64,000 nucleotides of DNA from Phoronis australis (GCA_002633005.1 NMRA01000358.1:194688-258687), one strand, 5' to 3'; positions 24,101 to 34,709 are shown, counted from the first letter of the stretch. Notes: generated by a model from the sequence alone, not told the origin. Program-made: numbers and translations.

Positions 24101-27100
24101 CACTCTATCCTCTACCTTGACTCCAAACACAAGTACGATGATTCCTATGATGAGACCTGTACACAAACAGTAATACATTAATTAATAGCTAATCAGATCA
24201 GGAATTTATACATCTGTGGACTTCAGCTAGCTCAAGACCACCACAGGTATTTACCATTAATTTTCTAGTGCCATGCATGCCCAGTGCACTGTCCCCAATG
24301 TAATAATCAACGCCAGACTAAACTGCAATTGATGAAGCCTAGTATCCAAATTCCAGTTGCAGGACTGTCAAGCACCTAACCCTCGATTCGGCAGGAATTT
24401 GTCCACAATTAATGCAATATATTTGCTAAGAAATGAGCTTTCATGTATAGTTTGTTGTACCTAGGGGTTGGGTATCATTAGCCAATATCGAAACATACCA
24501 GAAAAGAGCTGTAGGCCTGTATTGATGAACAAATTGAGTACATGTCCGCTGTGACTGCAACACTTGAGGAAGTCAACGGTCAAAAGGGCCACAGAGACGA
24601 TGTGAGTGACCAGGATAGCAACAGATAGCACTTGGATGGCTATGAACCAGGCTGCAATAAAACAAAAACAATCTTAGAAGTTTCACAATCTACAATGACA
24701 AGTCTTTGAAAATGCCAAGGTCCCTGTAAACTGTGCTTTGATGTATTCAGATTAAGGAAAAAGGTTATTCAGATTTTTATTACAGCCTACAGTGAAAATC
24801 AAAAGTTTATTGCCCGAAAGTGTGGGTTACCTGCCCCTTTAAATATTTTATACATTATTTCTAAAATCATTTCTTTTTTTCAATGATGCTTTCTTGGCGT
24901 CTATGTTTTTCTTCAATAGTTGAGGTTCAACAATACCATAACAAAAGGTTGTTTAGCTGGTAGAAATTAACCAGAAATTCTTTTTACGCAATTATCACAC
25001 ATTTATTGAAGTAATATGTCAGCAAATTGATTTTTAATGTTAAAAAAGTGACTTGGCAAATTGATTGCTCTGCGTCCTTTCAAGTTCCATACAGGTGAGT
25101 CATTTTACCAAACGGCCGCCATTTTGACTCGCATGACCTAGATAAATTTTCACCTGTTCTAAAATATACGACAAAAGCCTGTGACAAAGTCACGAATTCT
25201 AGTCTATTTTAAACTAACTAAGGATTAAGAAAGGCTTAAACGCAACTTACGAGGGTTAAGCCAATATCTTATATTATCGTATTCCCGTGAAAATATCCAC
25301 TCGCATCCAAAATATTTCTTGGCCAGGTAATCTTGAGGATGGACATAACCGTAGAAACAGCCTTCCCACAAACCGAGCCGTACAAAGTCACTGTGAACTG
25401 TCGGCCACGACTCGAGCCAGTATGGAGTTGAGAAACTGATCACATCTAACAGTAAAACTAGCAGCGATAGCACCCAGGCTGCAGTGAACAAGGCCTGCGT
25501 AGCCATCTTCGCGACACAACGGCTTTCTGAACTCAAACCGACTAGGTAGCTCGCTCATTTGCATATCAATAGACGCTGACAAACAAGGTGGACGAGTCCA
25601 CTTCACGAAGGAATGGCAAAAATTGAAAATCAAACGAACGGTTGTAGGAGTAAAAAGTTATTCGACTTACATCCCGCATTATTTCACCTTCAAATTAAAA
25701 ATTAATATTAGTAATTATGCTTCCATTTATAGCGAACTGAATTTAGGGTTAACAGTACCTATCGCTCAGGTAGGCCTACGAGTATATCTGGGTCAAGCTT
25801 TGCAAACCTTTTAGTTATCAGCCTAATTATTTACGGCACACTAAACTTTCCACGTTACTTCTTACAGTTATCTATATTCAGTTTTTGTGTACTTACGCGG
25901 TTGTAACCAATCCCTTATGTCATCGTATATTGTTGAGAATGTCCACCAACAACCGAAATACGTTCTGGCGGAGTAATCGTGCGGGTTACTGTATCCGTTA
26001 AAACAAACCTCCCAAAGACCAAGTCTTTGAAATTTATCGTGAACTCTCGGCCAAGATTGGAGCCAGTACGGCGAGACAAATGCTATCAAGTTTAAAACTA
26101 ACGTTAATACGGCGAAAACAAAACCACCAGTGGCCCGACACCTGTCTATTCGTGTCGCCATCTTGGACTCCTATCTAACAATATTCGAATGCTTGACTCA
26201 CAGGTATGACCTTATTTGCATATCAAAGTATGTAGGTCATGGTATTTGAATTCGAGATTAAACAGTCACAAACCACCATCTGATACAATGTTACATGTTG
26301 ATCTCACTTTACAATTTTAAATAATTAAAATCTGATAAATGTGATTAAAACGCATATTGACTTACTGGGTGTAATGTAACTTCTCAGGTGATCGTAAGTA
26401 TCGCTGAAGATCCAATGGCAGCCGTCAATGGGTTGGTTGATGATATCTCGAGGGTGTGAAAACTTGTTAAAGCAAGCTTCCCACAGACCAATCCTGACAA
26501 ACTGGCTATCTGGCTGATCAGTGGTCAGCCAGTATCCAGTGGAGAAACCCACTAATCCTAACAGAAGGGCTAAAATCGCCGAAACCCAACCGCCGATGAA
26601 CAGGGCCCGTGTTGCCATATTATCGCTTATATAACCTCTAACCCGAACGAAAACTGGACTGGCTAACCTGCTCTTTGGCCTACTGTCCGGTTCTTTTGTT
26701 TTATTTTTGTGTCTTTTCATTCTTCCCAGCTTAACCCCTTTTGATCGAAGTGAGTCTTGGAATGAAATAATAAAATGATTTAAAGTTTTGCTTGAGAGTC
26801 CGGCAGTGTTGAAAATAGTTTTATGATTTTCATATTTTCTGACAGCTTTCCTTTCATCAGTAATAATGGTACGTGCACAGATAACATGTTCGAACAGCAT
26901 TTCTTTCAAGTCATTATTGCTGGTAACTTAAATTTTAAGTCATCAAAATGGTATTTACAAAAAAACAGGTGCTTATTGTTCGTATGACCTGAACACCCCT
27001 TGAGGTAAAAATTTGAACTGTTCGATGACGCGACATATTTTTAGCGCCATTATGTCATCCACGAAATGCCCAGTCAGGAGTGTGATTACTGCGCGGTGGA

Positions 27101-30100
27101 TGCCTGTCTTTTGCAAGCAAACAATAAAGCATGCCTGAGTATCACTAGCAAGAAATTTCAACACTAAGCTAATGTTAAGACAAATTGCTTAGATTAATGA
27201 CTTAAGTATTCTGTAAAGTTAACCTACCAGAGGTTTCCGAAGGAGCTCCACCTGGCGCCTGCCGGGAATGTCCTCATGTCCCCAGGTAGCTCACGGTTTC
27301 GAACATCCCCGGTGCACTTGTAGCTTTGTCGTTGTTCTTGCTAAATGGTTTGTTCCATATGTTTGTATGTTTTTAACTGTATTCTATGTATTTTATTTTA
27401 ACTACTGTATATTTCTAATTTCTTGGCGGCTCATGTATGTTTTGCTGTTCACCACTGATACTTACTACTTACTTATTCATTCACTCACTCACTCACTCAC
27501 TCACTCACTCACTCACTCACTCACTCACTCACTCACTTACTCACTTTATCAGATATTTATTATCATTGATAAACAAGTACAAAAACGAACAAACACGTAC
27601 ATCCATTTATTCACGCATGCACACCTTAGGAGAGACTATTCTCGTATCTCGTATAAAGTAAACAACTGCTACATGGAGTTAGCGCGAACAACAAAATTTT
27701 CCCATTTCAGTACAGAGAAGCTGTCCTATACAAAATTTTTATATGCAATTAATTTTTCAGCATTATAGTACTGATAAGTACATGTAACAAACTTGTGAAT
27801 ATTAGGTATATTTTTGTGACATACTTACGTTCTTATTTATTTACTTACTTACTTATTTATTTACTTACTTACTTAATTACTATACTTGCATTGTTACGTA
27901 TTTACTTACTTACTTCTTACTTCATGGTTTACCAGCCCTCTTTGAGCTAACCAAGTTAAAACTTCAAGCCCCGCGCAAAATAGGGGTTCTGCAAAAGTTG
28001 TGTCATTCGAGGTCGTCTGGTAATTGTGGGACTTAAGGCGGTGTGGACTGACGTGGGTTGGCAATTGTAGGACTTCGGACTGTGCTGACCGACGTGGGCT
28101 GACAAAATTATGAGACTTGGGTTTTGACGACAAGATTCATTTCGAATTACTAGGGCTAACAGAAGCTAAGGACCCACAGAAACTTTTTATTCGGCACTGG
28201 TGCATTTATGGGTGGCATATAAGCGTTCCACCCAGATGGGTGACTTGTATAGATCGGATTACCTTACGGAAATGTTCACCTTTTCCCGAATGCTTATTGT
28301 GTTTCGACTCTTCGCTTTCTTCTTTTTAACACGCTTAGTTGTTAGCCCTACGCTTTTTTCACACCAGCTTTGACCAGCGCTTCTGTATGTGCGTATACGC
28401 CTTATTTAAAAAACTGCTCCTACATCGGAAATTAGGTACGTTCCGGTGTACGCGATCAATTTAAGTAAAACTATGCTTGAAAGTGATGTTCTGGATATAG
28501 GTGCACCCCATTTATTGTTTAACTTATTGCATTTGGCTGTTTATATTTAGTTTATAATTGTTCACATTGCTACTTTCACTGAGGTTAAGTAATTACCTTA
28601 AGTCTCTCAAACAATTCTTTTTTGTTTTCTTCCAAATATTATCCACCATTCAGGTCTGTTCATGAGTATTTACTAGTTTTGTTCGTCTTAATTACAACAT
28701 TAAAAGAAATCTTGCAGCACCTTGTGACCTGAAGTGTACTTATATCTGTTATTCCTAAAAGTTACATAAAACTTAAGTCTTTTCATTTATAATGTAGGAA
28801 ATGCGTGTTTCTTACGTGCAAATTGCCGTAGACAGCGCAAGGACACACACCCAGCGAAACGCACCTTATGTAAAACACTTGAGTAAACAATTTTCTTTGT
28901 AAAAGCGTTCTGTTTCGGATACCGTCTGTTACGGCAATTTCCACAGCGCCTAGCAATGAAACAGCGAATGAGGTCGCCACCTCGATTTCAGTTAACTTTG
29001 ACTGGAAGCCTTTGTTAGGAAGCGTAAAAACAACTGCAGTTTGCTGTTTTATAACTCTGGTCGCAGCTAATACCGCACTTCAAGAAGATAATCCCATCTA
29101 AAAACAAGCCGGGCCCTTAAATGCATGTTTTACCGGCCGTAAAACTGATCGATTGTGTCCTTTTAAAACATCTACAAAAATCGTGTTATTGAGAAATCTA
29201 CGGAAGGGTGACTTTTTCACAAATGATCTCAGGCCAGTCTCACTTTGTTGTGCTTACTCTCTAACGGAGTAGTATTCTTATCGTAATGTTCGAACATTGC
29301 CAGTCTACTTTGTAGTCATTTCAATGTGCCAAGTTTACAATTTTTAATAATCAATGGACGTGAAATAAGTGTCTGTGTTTAAAGGTTAATTAGGTGTGTG
29401 CTTTCATCTCGTGGCGGCACTTGTCCATGTGAGGCGGTGATTGTAATCTATCTTTAGTCATTGAAGGTGGTTATGGCAGACGTGGCTGGCTATCGACCAA
29501 CCTTTCATCAAGGGCTTTGAAAGGACTCACAGTTCGTTTTGAAGTCAGTCTCAAGTTTCTGCTTGGCCAAAATAGATGTGATTTCTCGGCTTGGGATGAA
29601 CTAACAGTTCGTTATTTTTTTTTCTGGCCAATCTCATAAAATTTCAGATCACGGCACTGTGATCAGAAGTTTTATCCCGAGCTCAGAAACCACCACTAAA
29701 CTGAGAAAGGAACAAAACAAGATTAACTTTGTAACTGCATGTGGCCTAATTTAAAACTTGTTTTTACAGAATACAATGCTCGTTGGGTGTAATGCCACTT
29801 TAAAACGTTACTTTTTGCGGCTTGTGAAAAAATGCTTGGTGAACCTGGCTGATGCGAATGGTAGTGAGACGCCGGTTTCACAATGAGTCGGGGTGCAGGC
29901 CAGAACCAACTATGCTTTTTGGCCTTATTACAGGTTAGTCAGTGATGTGTGCGGTAAAACTAACTTATTTACTTTTGCCTTCAGTTTGGTTTGACCCCAC
30001 TGACGTGAGTAAGGCGCTCAAAGCATTTTCCTCCGGTGTCCCATTGTCCTTCATTTCGCCAAACTACAACGAACTACGAACAATCCACGAGAGTCTCGTT

Positions 30101-33100
30101 GGGCGGACGGATTCAGGCTTGGGTGAGTTTCAAGTGTGTTACAAGTTATCCCCTGGAGTCCTCAACTAGCAAGAGGACTCACTTGAGCGTTTGACGCCGC
30201 ACTCTGTCACTCGTTTTTGTCTGTGTGTAAGTGACTGAAACGTTTGTTAATGACTTTTTTCACTCCGTCCCCTGGACAACTTTGCTGTCGTAGAGACGTA
30301 TTTTATGAACCCTCATATACGTGCCATCTCTGTGTCTCATTTTAGAGTACTAACTGTGTCTCCTAAACACCTACATGTAGCAGTGTCTTCGTTGAATTTG
30401 GCTTGTCTATTTCTACCTGATTTTTAGAGCTCTAACGCTAGGCGTGTGTTGGAAAAATAGTTAGGGCCTTTATAATACTCTATTTAAACTACTCAGGAAG
30501 GTACGTGTACCACTTTTTGCAACTGATTTCAAAGCAGTTTAGAAAATTAGCACATAAAATATTATTTATATATATACCAATTCAATCTGGAGGCACTTTT
30601 AACTTCCCTGCCCGCGTGCTGCTCAGGCTTGCCCGTGCGCAAAATTCTCGCCCTCTTTCTAGTCGCCGACGTATTTCAGTCCCTTCCGGTACCACTTGTC
30701 ACGTCTAGCGGACACATTTCTTAGCTCAAACAGAGTGCCATACAACCCTGCTTCCGCACGTTATTCTTTGCTCGAGCTAAGCCAAAAACGTCAAATGAAG
30801 GACAGAATACCCATGGGTTCTCCAAATTGGCCCATAGATTTGAAGCATTGTGGGACAACTGACCCATTACCATGTTTTTTCTGAAATGATCCCGGCGGCG
30901 TTGGAGGCCTACTCTTTGCCTCGCTGGTTCCCTGCGTGCCGCTAAGGTGGTAGCCAGGCAGATATCACTTAATTTTCCTCTGAAAATTTTTTTACACCGG
31001 CGTTTCTGATTGGCCGGCCGAATTTTCAACAAGTAGCGCTTTACGCAAACAAACTGGCGTGACTGATGAAGGAAGTTTAAATGTGCGGTCTGTTGTACAG
31101 ACAAATCGGTGCTTAAAATTCATGTTCAAGAAATGTGAATCCCGGAAAATTGTGGTTGCTCCTTTTCGGAGTGCATCTTTCTACTGTCGCTGACTTTTGT
31201 TTATGTTGCTGTCCTGTATTCATACAGTGTGAATAACACGCTAGTTAAATCGACCAGATGATGGCGTGTTTATTGCACATGTATGTGTTTCAAGCCCACG
31301 GCTATTATTAAACATTAGGCTTACTGAAGAAACGAAATAGTTGCTGCTACCCCACTTGCACGACAAGGCTAAAAATCGTTCATAGATCGCCATTTTTTCA
31401 CTTTGTAAAGCTAACCAATGAGCTGCCGAGGTTACATCAAGCAATGATAAAGCGCGTGCTACTGCCTGCTAGCTGCGTGCTGGCTACCAAGCAGCACGCA
31501 GGGAACCAGCGAGACTTTGCGGAAATTTCCGGCATCCACTTGACGACTGATGACAACAGTTTTGGGGAATAATCCGACTACCGCTATGCTATAGCGGTAA
31601 TTCGTTTTTTTATTTTGAGGTATTGAGTTTATATGAGGAACTTGTATCAAGGAAGAGACGTCACCACCACTTTTCTAGTGTCCGACGTTTTTTGCGTCCT
31701 TAACGGCAATTTTAGTATTTTGGCATCCATTCCGTGCTGGTTTCTCTGTCCCACATATCGTTAAAATTGTGAAATTTCACAGTTATGGAGGATAGCATGA
31801 CCACTCTCAGCCATTTTGGTCAGTTTCGACTCTTGCTGCCTATTGATAATCTCATTACTTCAGTATTCACGACCCCTAGTGGTAACTTTAGTTTTCTTTC
31901 CTATAGTTTCACTGTCTACTACAAATGCACTCGCCAATTTTCGGATGACTAGCGTTGTGCCCTCTTCAAACAATTTTAAAAGGGTATTAAACTCTCTGAT
32001 TTACAATTGTCAAGAGATATTTACCTCGGTTAGATCTCATTGAATCTTAGAAACAAAGTAACACCCTGTAACCCTCCTAAACTCTCAAAGGTTGCAAACA
32101 AGTTTGAAAACTATACGAAGTCAGTTAAATCAGTCTGTGTCATTAAGGCTTTTGGATAATAAATAAACTTCTGTGGTGGAATACCAAATACCACGCACCG
32201 TGAACCTTAGGATTTAGTTTGTGACCAAGTAAAGAAGATTTTTTGCGGAATGGGTACTTATCGTGCAATAGACGTGACATAACCAGTTTTTTGGTAAAAT
32301 CCGCAAAATAAGGTTTAGTGTCTGCATCCTTTTAAGTTTTCTGGGGTCTGTTTAACGAAAAGTGAAATTTGGTCTTGCGCATTCTGTCGCATTTTTCCGT
32401 TATAAAACTTGTTCAGTAGGCAGCATTACTGATACTTGATAAGTTATTGGTGTCGGACATCTAACCTATATATAATGAACCAAGCGTACAATTTGCGTAT
32501 GCTGTGCGCAAACACTTTTCTGTCTGGCTGCGAATAGCTGCATGTGTCGAGCGTATTCCGGGCTCACCCAGCTTTTCGACCACATACCTGACGCACTGCG
32601 TCGGCTTTCAGGGTGCGTTGTTCTTGTCCTTGAAGTGGGCTGGTTATTCGTCCAATGTACGCAGCTCATAGCTCACATGGCGGGAGCTTAGCTTCCGCGC
32701 CTGCCTACCCCCTCAAAGAACACAGCGTAATAGAATCGCGCTCCCCCGATGCACTTTGTGTTTATAACTTATGAAAGCGTACGCAGCATAATTTTGTGCA
32801 TGCCCAAAACAGCTAGGCATATTGAGCCTTATATATGCTCATGCCGGTGTTCATGAAACGTAAACAAAACGATTGAGATACATATTGTGTGCTTATAATG
32901 TTCACGTCGGAGTGCGTAACGCATGAGGAATTGAGATACGCCAAAGTGTGACAAGGCCTTATGCGCAACTGATCTCTACATGTCCATTTGTTTCAGACCT
33001 GTCCAACAGCGCGCTTGTAGATGTAGTGAATGACGCACGTCGAATGGTACTCCCATTGCTTGATGTCGTGCCCACTATATTCGCCTCCCTCTCGCAGCAT

Positions 33101-34709
33101 GGCTTGCTTGTTGGTTCGCGCTCTTCACAGGTAAACGAGTCTTGCACGTCTTGTCTCTCCACCGTTAACATGGGAAGTGGTAAGACACAGTGTTCATTAC
33201 GTACACCCGGCACACTCAATGTTATTGGGTCGCTGTCTGAGATAGGAAACTTTAGGTTTTGTCAAGCACCAATACATATTGGTAATCTTGATGTCATTTT
33301 TCAGGTTCCAGAAAATAATGAGGGCGCGATATATCAAAAAGGGATTTGTTACATTTTGTTCATGTTGTGCACTGAGTCATGGTGTAGGTGAGTCTTCTCC
33401 AGCTGGTCGGTAGACGCTCACGAAACGAAAGATCATGTCTGTCTCCGCGAGAGTACGTGATGGCACTTGCTTTACTCGCGAGATTCTTGTGCCAGTCCTT
33501 TACGACGACCTTGACCTCGTTTTCAAGTCATGACCAAAAAATTTTAAGATTTCATCTCGCGCCGTTGAAATGGCTAAAACACGACATCGGAATTATACAT
33601 TTCACTCTCATAAAATTGGTCTCGTAACATTTGGTACCGTCATAGGATTAGGTTTCCGCCAACTCAAGTCAATGCGCACATGCGCCCTATTCGACTTCAC
33701 AATTTTAGGGTTGGCCAACCTCGATAATGAATTGAAGCGTTTTCCTGTGTAACTGATCGTTTCGATGTTCTTAGAAATATTACGAGACCGATTTTATGAG
33801 AGTAAAAGGCGTGATTCGATTTTCGTATTTAAGCAGCTAAATCAGGGAAAAGCTGCTTTAGAGTTTGTTGTTCATGTTTTGTACCGAGTTGCATGTGGGT
33901 CATTCCCAGGTGCCATTGAATTCGGTCACCTTGGTCCCGTTTTCAAGATCGTAGCGAGAAATTTACGAGTGTGACTTGAAAAATGGGATGATATTTCAAG
34001 CTTTTCTTTCGAACATTTTAACTTTTGACACTTATTTGTTCTCCTTTGTTTTTGTCAGTGTTAGTCATGTCAAATGTTGAGAACATGTTACATGTGAAAC
34101 ATACTACACTGTTAGTTTTGTCTCATTTTCAGTCTGGTAATGCAGAGTTGTTGTACTATCCAGCGTGCCGTCCAGAACAAATGACAAAGAAACTCGTCAG
34201 CGTGTCCGGTGCTGGTGATTGGTAGGTATCCCCGATGTCACGTTAATGTTTATTTACTCCTTGTGAAGGTGTCTTGATTCCAGTAATCCTTAATCTGGTT
34301 GGCCACCAGTAAACTGCATGTGAGTGAGCTTCTGGGAAATAGCATGATACAACTGTACCAGGTGCAGCTGTGACCGTTTTTGGCAGAAACTCCACTAGTA
34401 AGTGTATTCATAGAAATTACCTTGTGATAGAGAAATCGATCAAAACGTCGTTCACACTGTCTTCGGTAATTGGTTGTTTATTTCCACAGTATGACTGTCG
34501 CCACCATCGCTTGCTTGATGCGCGGCCTTGACCTTGATACTGCTGTGAAGGCCGGTCTGCTCGCTGCTCAGGTCTCACTACAACACTTCGCTGCTGTCCC
34601 AAGTGTTCTCAGCCAACACTTGTTCACTTTGGACAAGATACACGACTGGGCACCGTGGGATGCGCTCAATCTGACAGATGGGGTTGCAAAGTTAATGAGA
34701 GCAAAATAG
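7600..34709 (+). CDS. Bifunctional pseudouridine-5'-phosphate glycosidase / pseudouridine kinase
   Basis: Seventeen coding exons: 7600-7689, 8664-8775, 9950-10124, 10988-11099, 11546-11652, 12326-12449, 13707-13827, 14566-14651, 14980-15146, 15478-15537, 15774-15935, 17133-17261, 18540-18654, 29985-30122, 32997-33130, 34133-34221, 34490-34709. All introns are GT-AG and the phases agree throughout. With the A of the ATG supplied by an upstream exon, the total is 714 codons including TAG, or 713 residues. Residues 1-30 look like a mitochondrial leader (Arg/Ser/Gln-rich, no acidic residues). About 31-340 are PsuG and about 366-700 a PfkB-family PsuK. The fused enzyme recycles pseudouridine from RNA turnover: kinase to pseudouridine 5'-phosphate, then glycosidase to uracil plus ribose 5-phosphate. 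No exon appears to be missing against the family. The last introns are long and full of repeats. No canonical AATAAA is evident just after the stop. Confidence 0.93.
8030..8540. repeat. Diverged dispersed repeat in intron 1
   Basis: It matches 3590-4100 in several ordered blocks (for example ATATCTGAAAGTTTCA and a GTATATATTTCT block). Part of it (8375-8430, CCTGTTTAGCTGG) also recurs at about 16025-16070. Boundaries are unclear, and I see no inverted ends or coding capacity. Confidence 0.5.
9480..9620 (+). repeat. Intronic repeat, copy 1 of 3
   Basis: It shares GTGATGGATTTTCATGAAAT, then a GGGAGATGATGACA-like block and an ACATATTCTGC-like block, with 14160-14290 and 17450-17590. All three copies have the same orientation in introns of the pseudouridine gene, and none codes. 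Confidence 0.55.
14160..14410 (+). repeat. Intronic repeat, copy 2 of 3
   Basis: It contains GATAGATCTTCATGAAATTT and ACATAGATGACAGCACC, matching the order in copies 1 and 3, followed by a second, more diverged unit (GAAGAAATGTGG, GATGACTTGC, CACCCCCTAAAG). Confidence 0.5.
15478..34709 (+). CDS. PsuK (PfkB-type pseudouridine kinase) half, exons 10-17
   Basis: Exon 10 begins the Rossmann-like strand with [11 protein letters not shown]. Exon 11 carries the sugar-binding PfkB signature region [15 protein letters not shown] (Gly400-Gly401, Asn405) and SVIGDD. Exon 12 gives [20 protein letters not shown], exon 13 LVFVDGNIP, exon 14 VWFDPTD and [10 protein letters not shown], and exon 15 the equivalent of the VTLG-x-x-G loop ([12 protein letters not shown]). 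Exon 16 plus one codon carries SVSGAGDC, with Asp640 as the expected catalytic base and the anion hole GAG. Exon 17 holds the C-terminal helices and stop TAG at 34707-34709. The VTLG loop is less canonical than in bacteria. The 11.3-kb intron between exons 13 and 14 hosts the antisense claudin-like gene. Confidence 0.92.
17430..17590 (+). repeat. Intronic repeat, copy 3 of 3
   Basis: It contains ATTTTATGAAATTTACCACA and ACTGAGATGACAATGCCACT, in the same order and orientation as at 9480 and 14160. It starts about 170 bases after exon 12 of the pseudouridine gene. Confidence 0.5.
19278..19400 (+). repeat. tRNA-derived SINE head
   Basis: An A-box-like TGGTGTAGTTGACTATTGGG is followed about 35 bases later by a B-box-like GAGTTCGAGTCTCACTGGGG. 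This is the internal RNA polymerase III promoter layout of a tRNA-derived SINE. The cloverleaf arms are incomplete, so it is not called as a functional tRNA. Confidence 0.5.
19508..20899. mobile_element. 1.4-kb element with long inverted ends made of ACTCGAGTA-type motifs
   Basis: The left end, GGGCCCGGTCTCCAATCTCC, is mirrored at the right end, whose reverse complement starts GGGCCTGGTCTCCAATCTCC. Inside, both ends continue for about 150-250 bases as reiterated TACTCGAG/ACTCGTACTC motifs, so the element should fold back on itself. The core (about 19700-20500) has no recognisable transposase. The minus-strand frame at 20232-20660 shows no known motif. It lies in the large intron of the pseudouridine gene. 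I could not find a clear target-site duplication. Confidence 0.65.
21236..21420 (+). pseudogene. THAP-domain relic
   Basis: One plus-strand frame gives [10 protein letters not shown]. After a frame change comes [15 protein letters not shown], then KYQWQELTD. The C-x-x-x-x-C start, the F-H-x-F-P block and the following W match the THAP zinc-finger layout, which is common at the N-terminus of transposon-derived proteins. The frame break and lack of splice sites suggest a dead transposase fragment. Confidence 0.45.
21421..23911. other. AT-rich intronic stretch, no gene seen
   Basis: This is intron of the plus-strand pseudouridine gene and 3' flank of the minus-strand claudin-like gene. There are diverged internal similarities (GATTCAGATGAAAG and GATTCAAACAAAAC blocks near 22835 and 22335) but no coding exon that I can support. 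Confidence 0.5.
23912..24156 (-). CDS. Claudin-like shared terminal exon
   Basis: Acceptor TGTACAG|GT. It encodes [12 protein letters not shown] (TM3), a short loop with W and two Pro ([13 protein letters not shown]), TM4 ([17 protein letters not shown]) and a short charged tail ([12 protein letters not shown]) ending at a TGA. I see no obvious C-terminal PDZ ligand. Confidence 0.8.
23912..26618 (-). CDS. Claudin-superfamily four-TM protein with three alternative first exons
   Basis: The shared exons are 24651-24499 (TM2, TM3 start) and 24156-23912 (rest of TM3, second loop, TM4, tail, stop). Three upstream exons each start with ATG and end in phase 1 at a GTAAG donor: C 26618-26366, B 26161-25897, A 25506-25251. 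Each joins in frame to the shared exon, giving proteins of 216 (C), 220 (B) and 217 (A) residues. Each first exon encodes TM1 and an extracellular loop with the claudin signature W...GLW..CF and a later Cys. The loop style (GLWE-x-CF, F/D-GC-x-W-x-F, Y-D-x-I/L-R) recalls invertebrate pasiflora-type septate-junction proteins. A barrier or junction role at the plasma membrane is inferred from family. The whole gene is antisense inside intron 13 of the pseudouridine gene. Alternatively B and C are dead duplicates, but their reading frames and donors are intact. Confidence 0.8.
24499..24651 (-). CDS. Claudin-like shared exon 2
   Basis: Acceptor TTTTATTGCAG|CC; 153 bases, phase 1 in and phase 1 out. 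It encodes [20 protein letters not shown] (TM2), a Cys-Cys turn (FLKCCSHSG) and the start of TM3. The donor is G|GTATGT. Confidence 0.8.
25251..25506 (-). CDS. Claudin-like alternative first exon A
   Basis: [11 protein letters not shown] start at 25506 (an upstream in-frame ATG at 25536 is less likely by alignment with B and C). TM1 is followed by [17 protein letters not shown] and FGCEWIF, and ends WLNP plus one base at a CCTC|GTAAGT donor. It is the first exon nearest the shared exons. Confidence 0.78.
25897..26161 (-). CDS. Claudin-like alternative first exon B
   Basis: [13 protein letters not shown] start at 26161. TM1 is followed by [17 protein letters not shown] and FGCWWTF, and ends WLQP plus one base at a CCGC|GTAAGT donor. 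Only about 204 bases separate it from the end of exon C, so any private promoter must be compact. Confidence 0.75.
26366..26618 (-). CDS. Claudin-like alternative first exon C
   Basis: [10 protein letters not shown] start at 26618. TM1 is followed by [17 protein letters not shown] and DGCHWIF, and ends ITP plus one base at a CCCA|GTAAGT donor. The frame stays open upstream to 26909, but the MATR start aligns with exons A and B, so the upstream part is taken as 5' UTR. The junction residue with the shared exon would be Thr where A and B give Pro. Confidence 0.75.
27470..27545. repeat. (ACTC)n microsatellite
   Basis: A near-perfect tetranucleotide array in the large intron of the pseudouridine gene. 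Its HSLT-repeat translations are artefacts. Confidence 0.97.
27830..27920. repeat. (TTAC/TTAT)n microsatellite
   Basis: Imperfect tetranucleotide TTAC and TTAT units, 290 bases after the ACTC array. Possibly both grew from related slippage-prone sequence. Confidence 0.9.
28018..28135. repeat. Short tandem repeat, about 41-bp unit
   Basis: About 2.7 units share AATTGTGGGACTT and GACCGACGTGGGCT-like blocks. Non-coding, within the large intron. Confidence 0.7.
29510..29800 (+). repeat. Dispersed repeat, copy with GTCTC...ATCTCATAAAATTTCAG blocks
   Basis: It shares ordered blocks with about 55005-55320: a GTCTC-A-AGTT block, a GATTTCT block, CCAATCTCATAAAATTTCAG, and near the end ACTTGTTTTTACAGAATACA. 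Partial copies are at about 37450-37545 and 16090-16115. Its 3' end lies about 200 bases before exon 14 of the pseudouridine gene. Confidence 0.5.
30921..31515. repeat. Inverted repeat pair about 560 bp apart
   Basis: CTCGCTGGTTCCCTGCGTGC at about 30921 recurs in reverse complement at about 31496-31515, with a further GGTAGCCAG match inside. It may be a MITE-like or foldback element in intron 14 of the pseudouridine gene. Ends and target duplication were not determined. Confidence 0.4.
33605..33802. mobile_element. MITE-like element with 23-bp inverted ends
   Basis: The left end CTCTCATAAAATTGGTCTCG is matched on the right by TTACGAGACCGATTTTATGAGAG. About 150 bases lie between them, with no coding capacity. 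It sits in intron 15 of the pseudouridine gene. The end motif is close to the GTCTC-containing dispersed repeats at 16090, 29510 and 37450. Confidence 0.55.

Noticed and set aside
26619-26909. N-terminal extension of claudin-like exon C (96 extra residues)
   Set aside because: Exons A and B start at the aligned MAT; the extension is basic and would abolish the expected N-terminal membrane topology, so it is treated as 5' UTR.
27268-27768. 166-residue open frame with HSLT repeats
   Set aside because: The repeat is the translation of the (ACTC)n microsatellite; flanking parts have no motif or splice sites.
28783-28980. A fourth claudin-like first exon starting [11 protein letters not shown]
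   Set aside because: It lacks the W..GLW..C loop, a second hydrophobic segment and a phase 1 GTAAGT donor.
33156-33391. Extra exon of the pseudouridine kinase in the open frame after exon 15
   Set aside because: The GTAAAC donor at 33131 joins in phase to exon 16 and restores the PfkB order; the read-through sequence has no kinase features.
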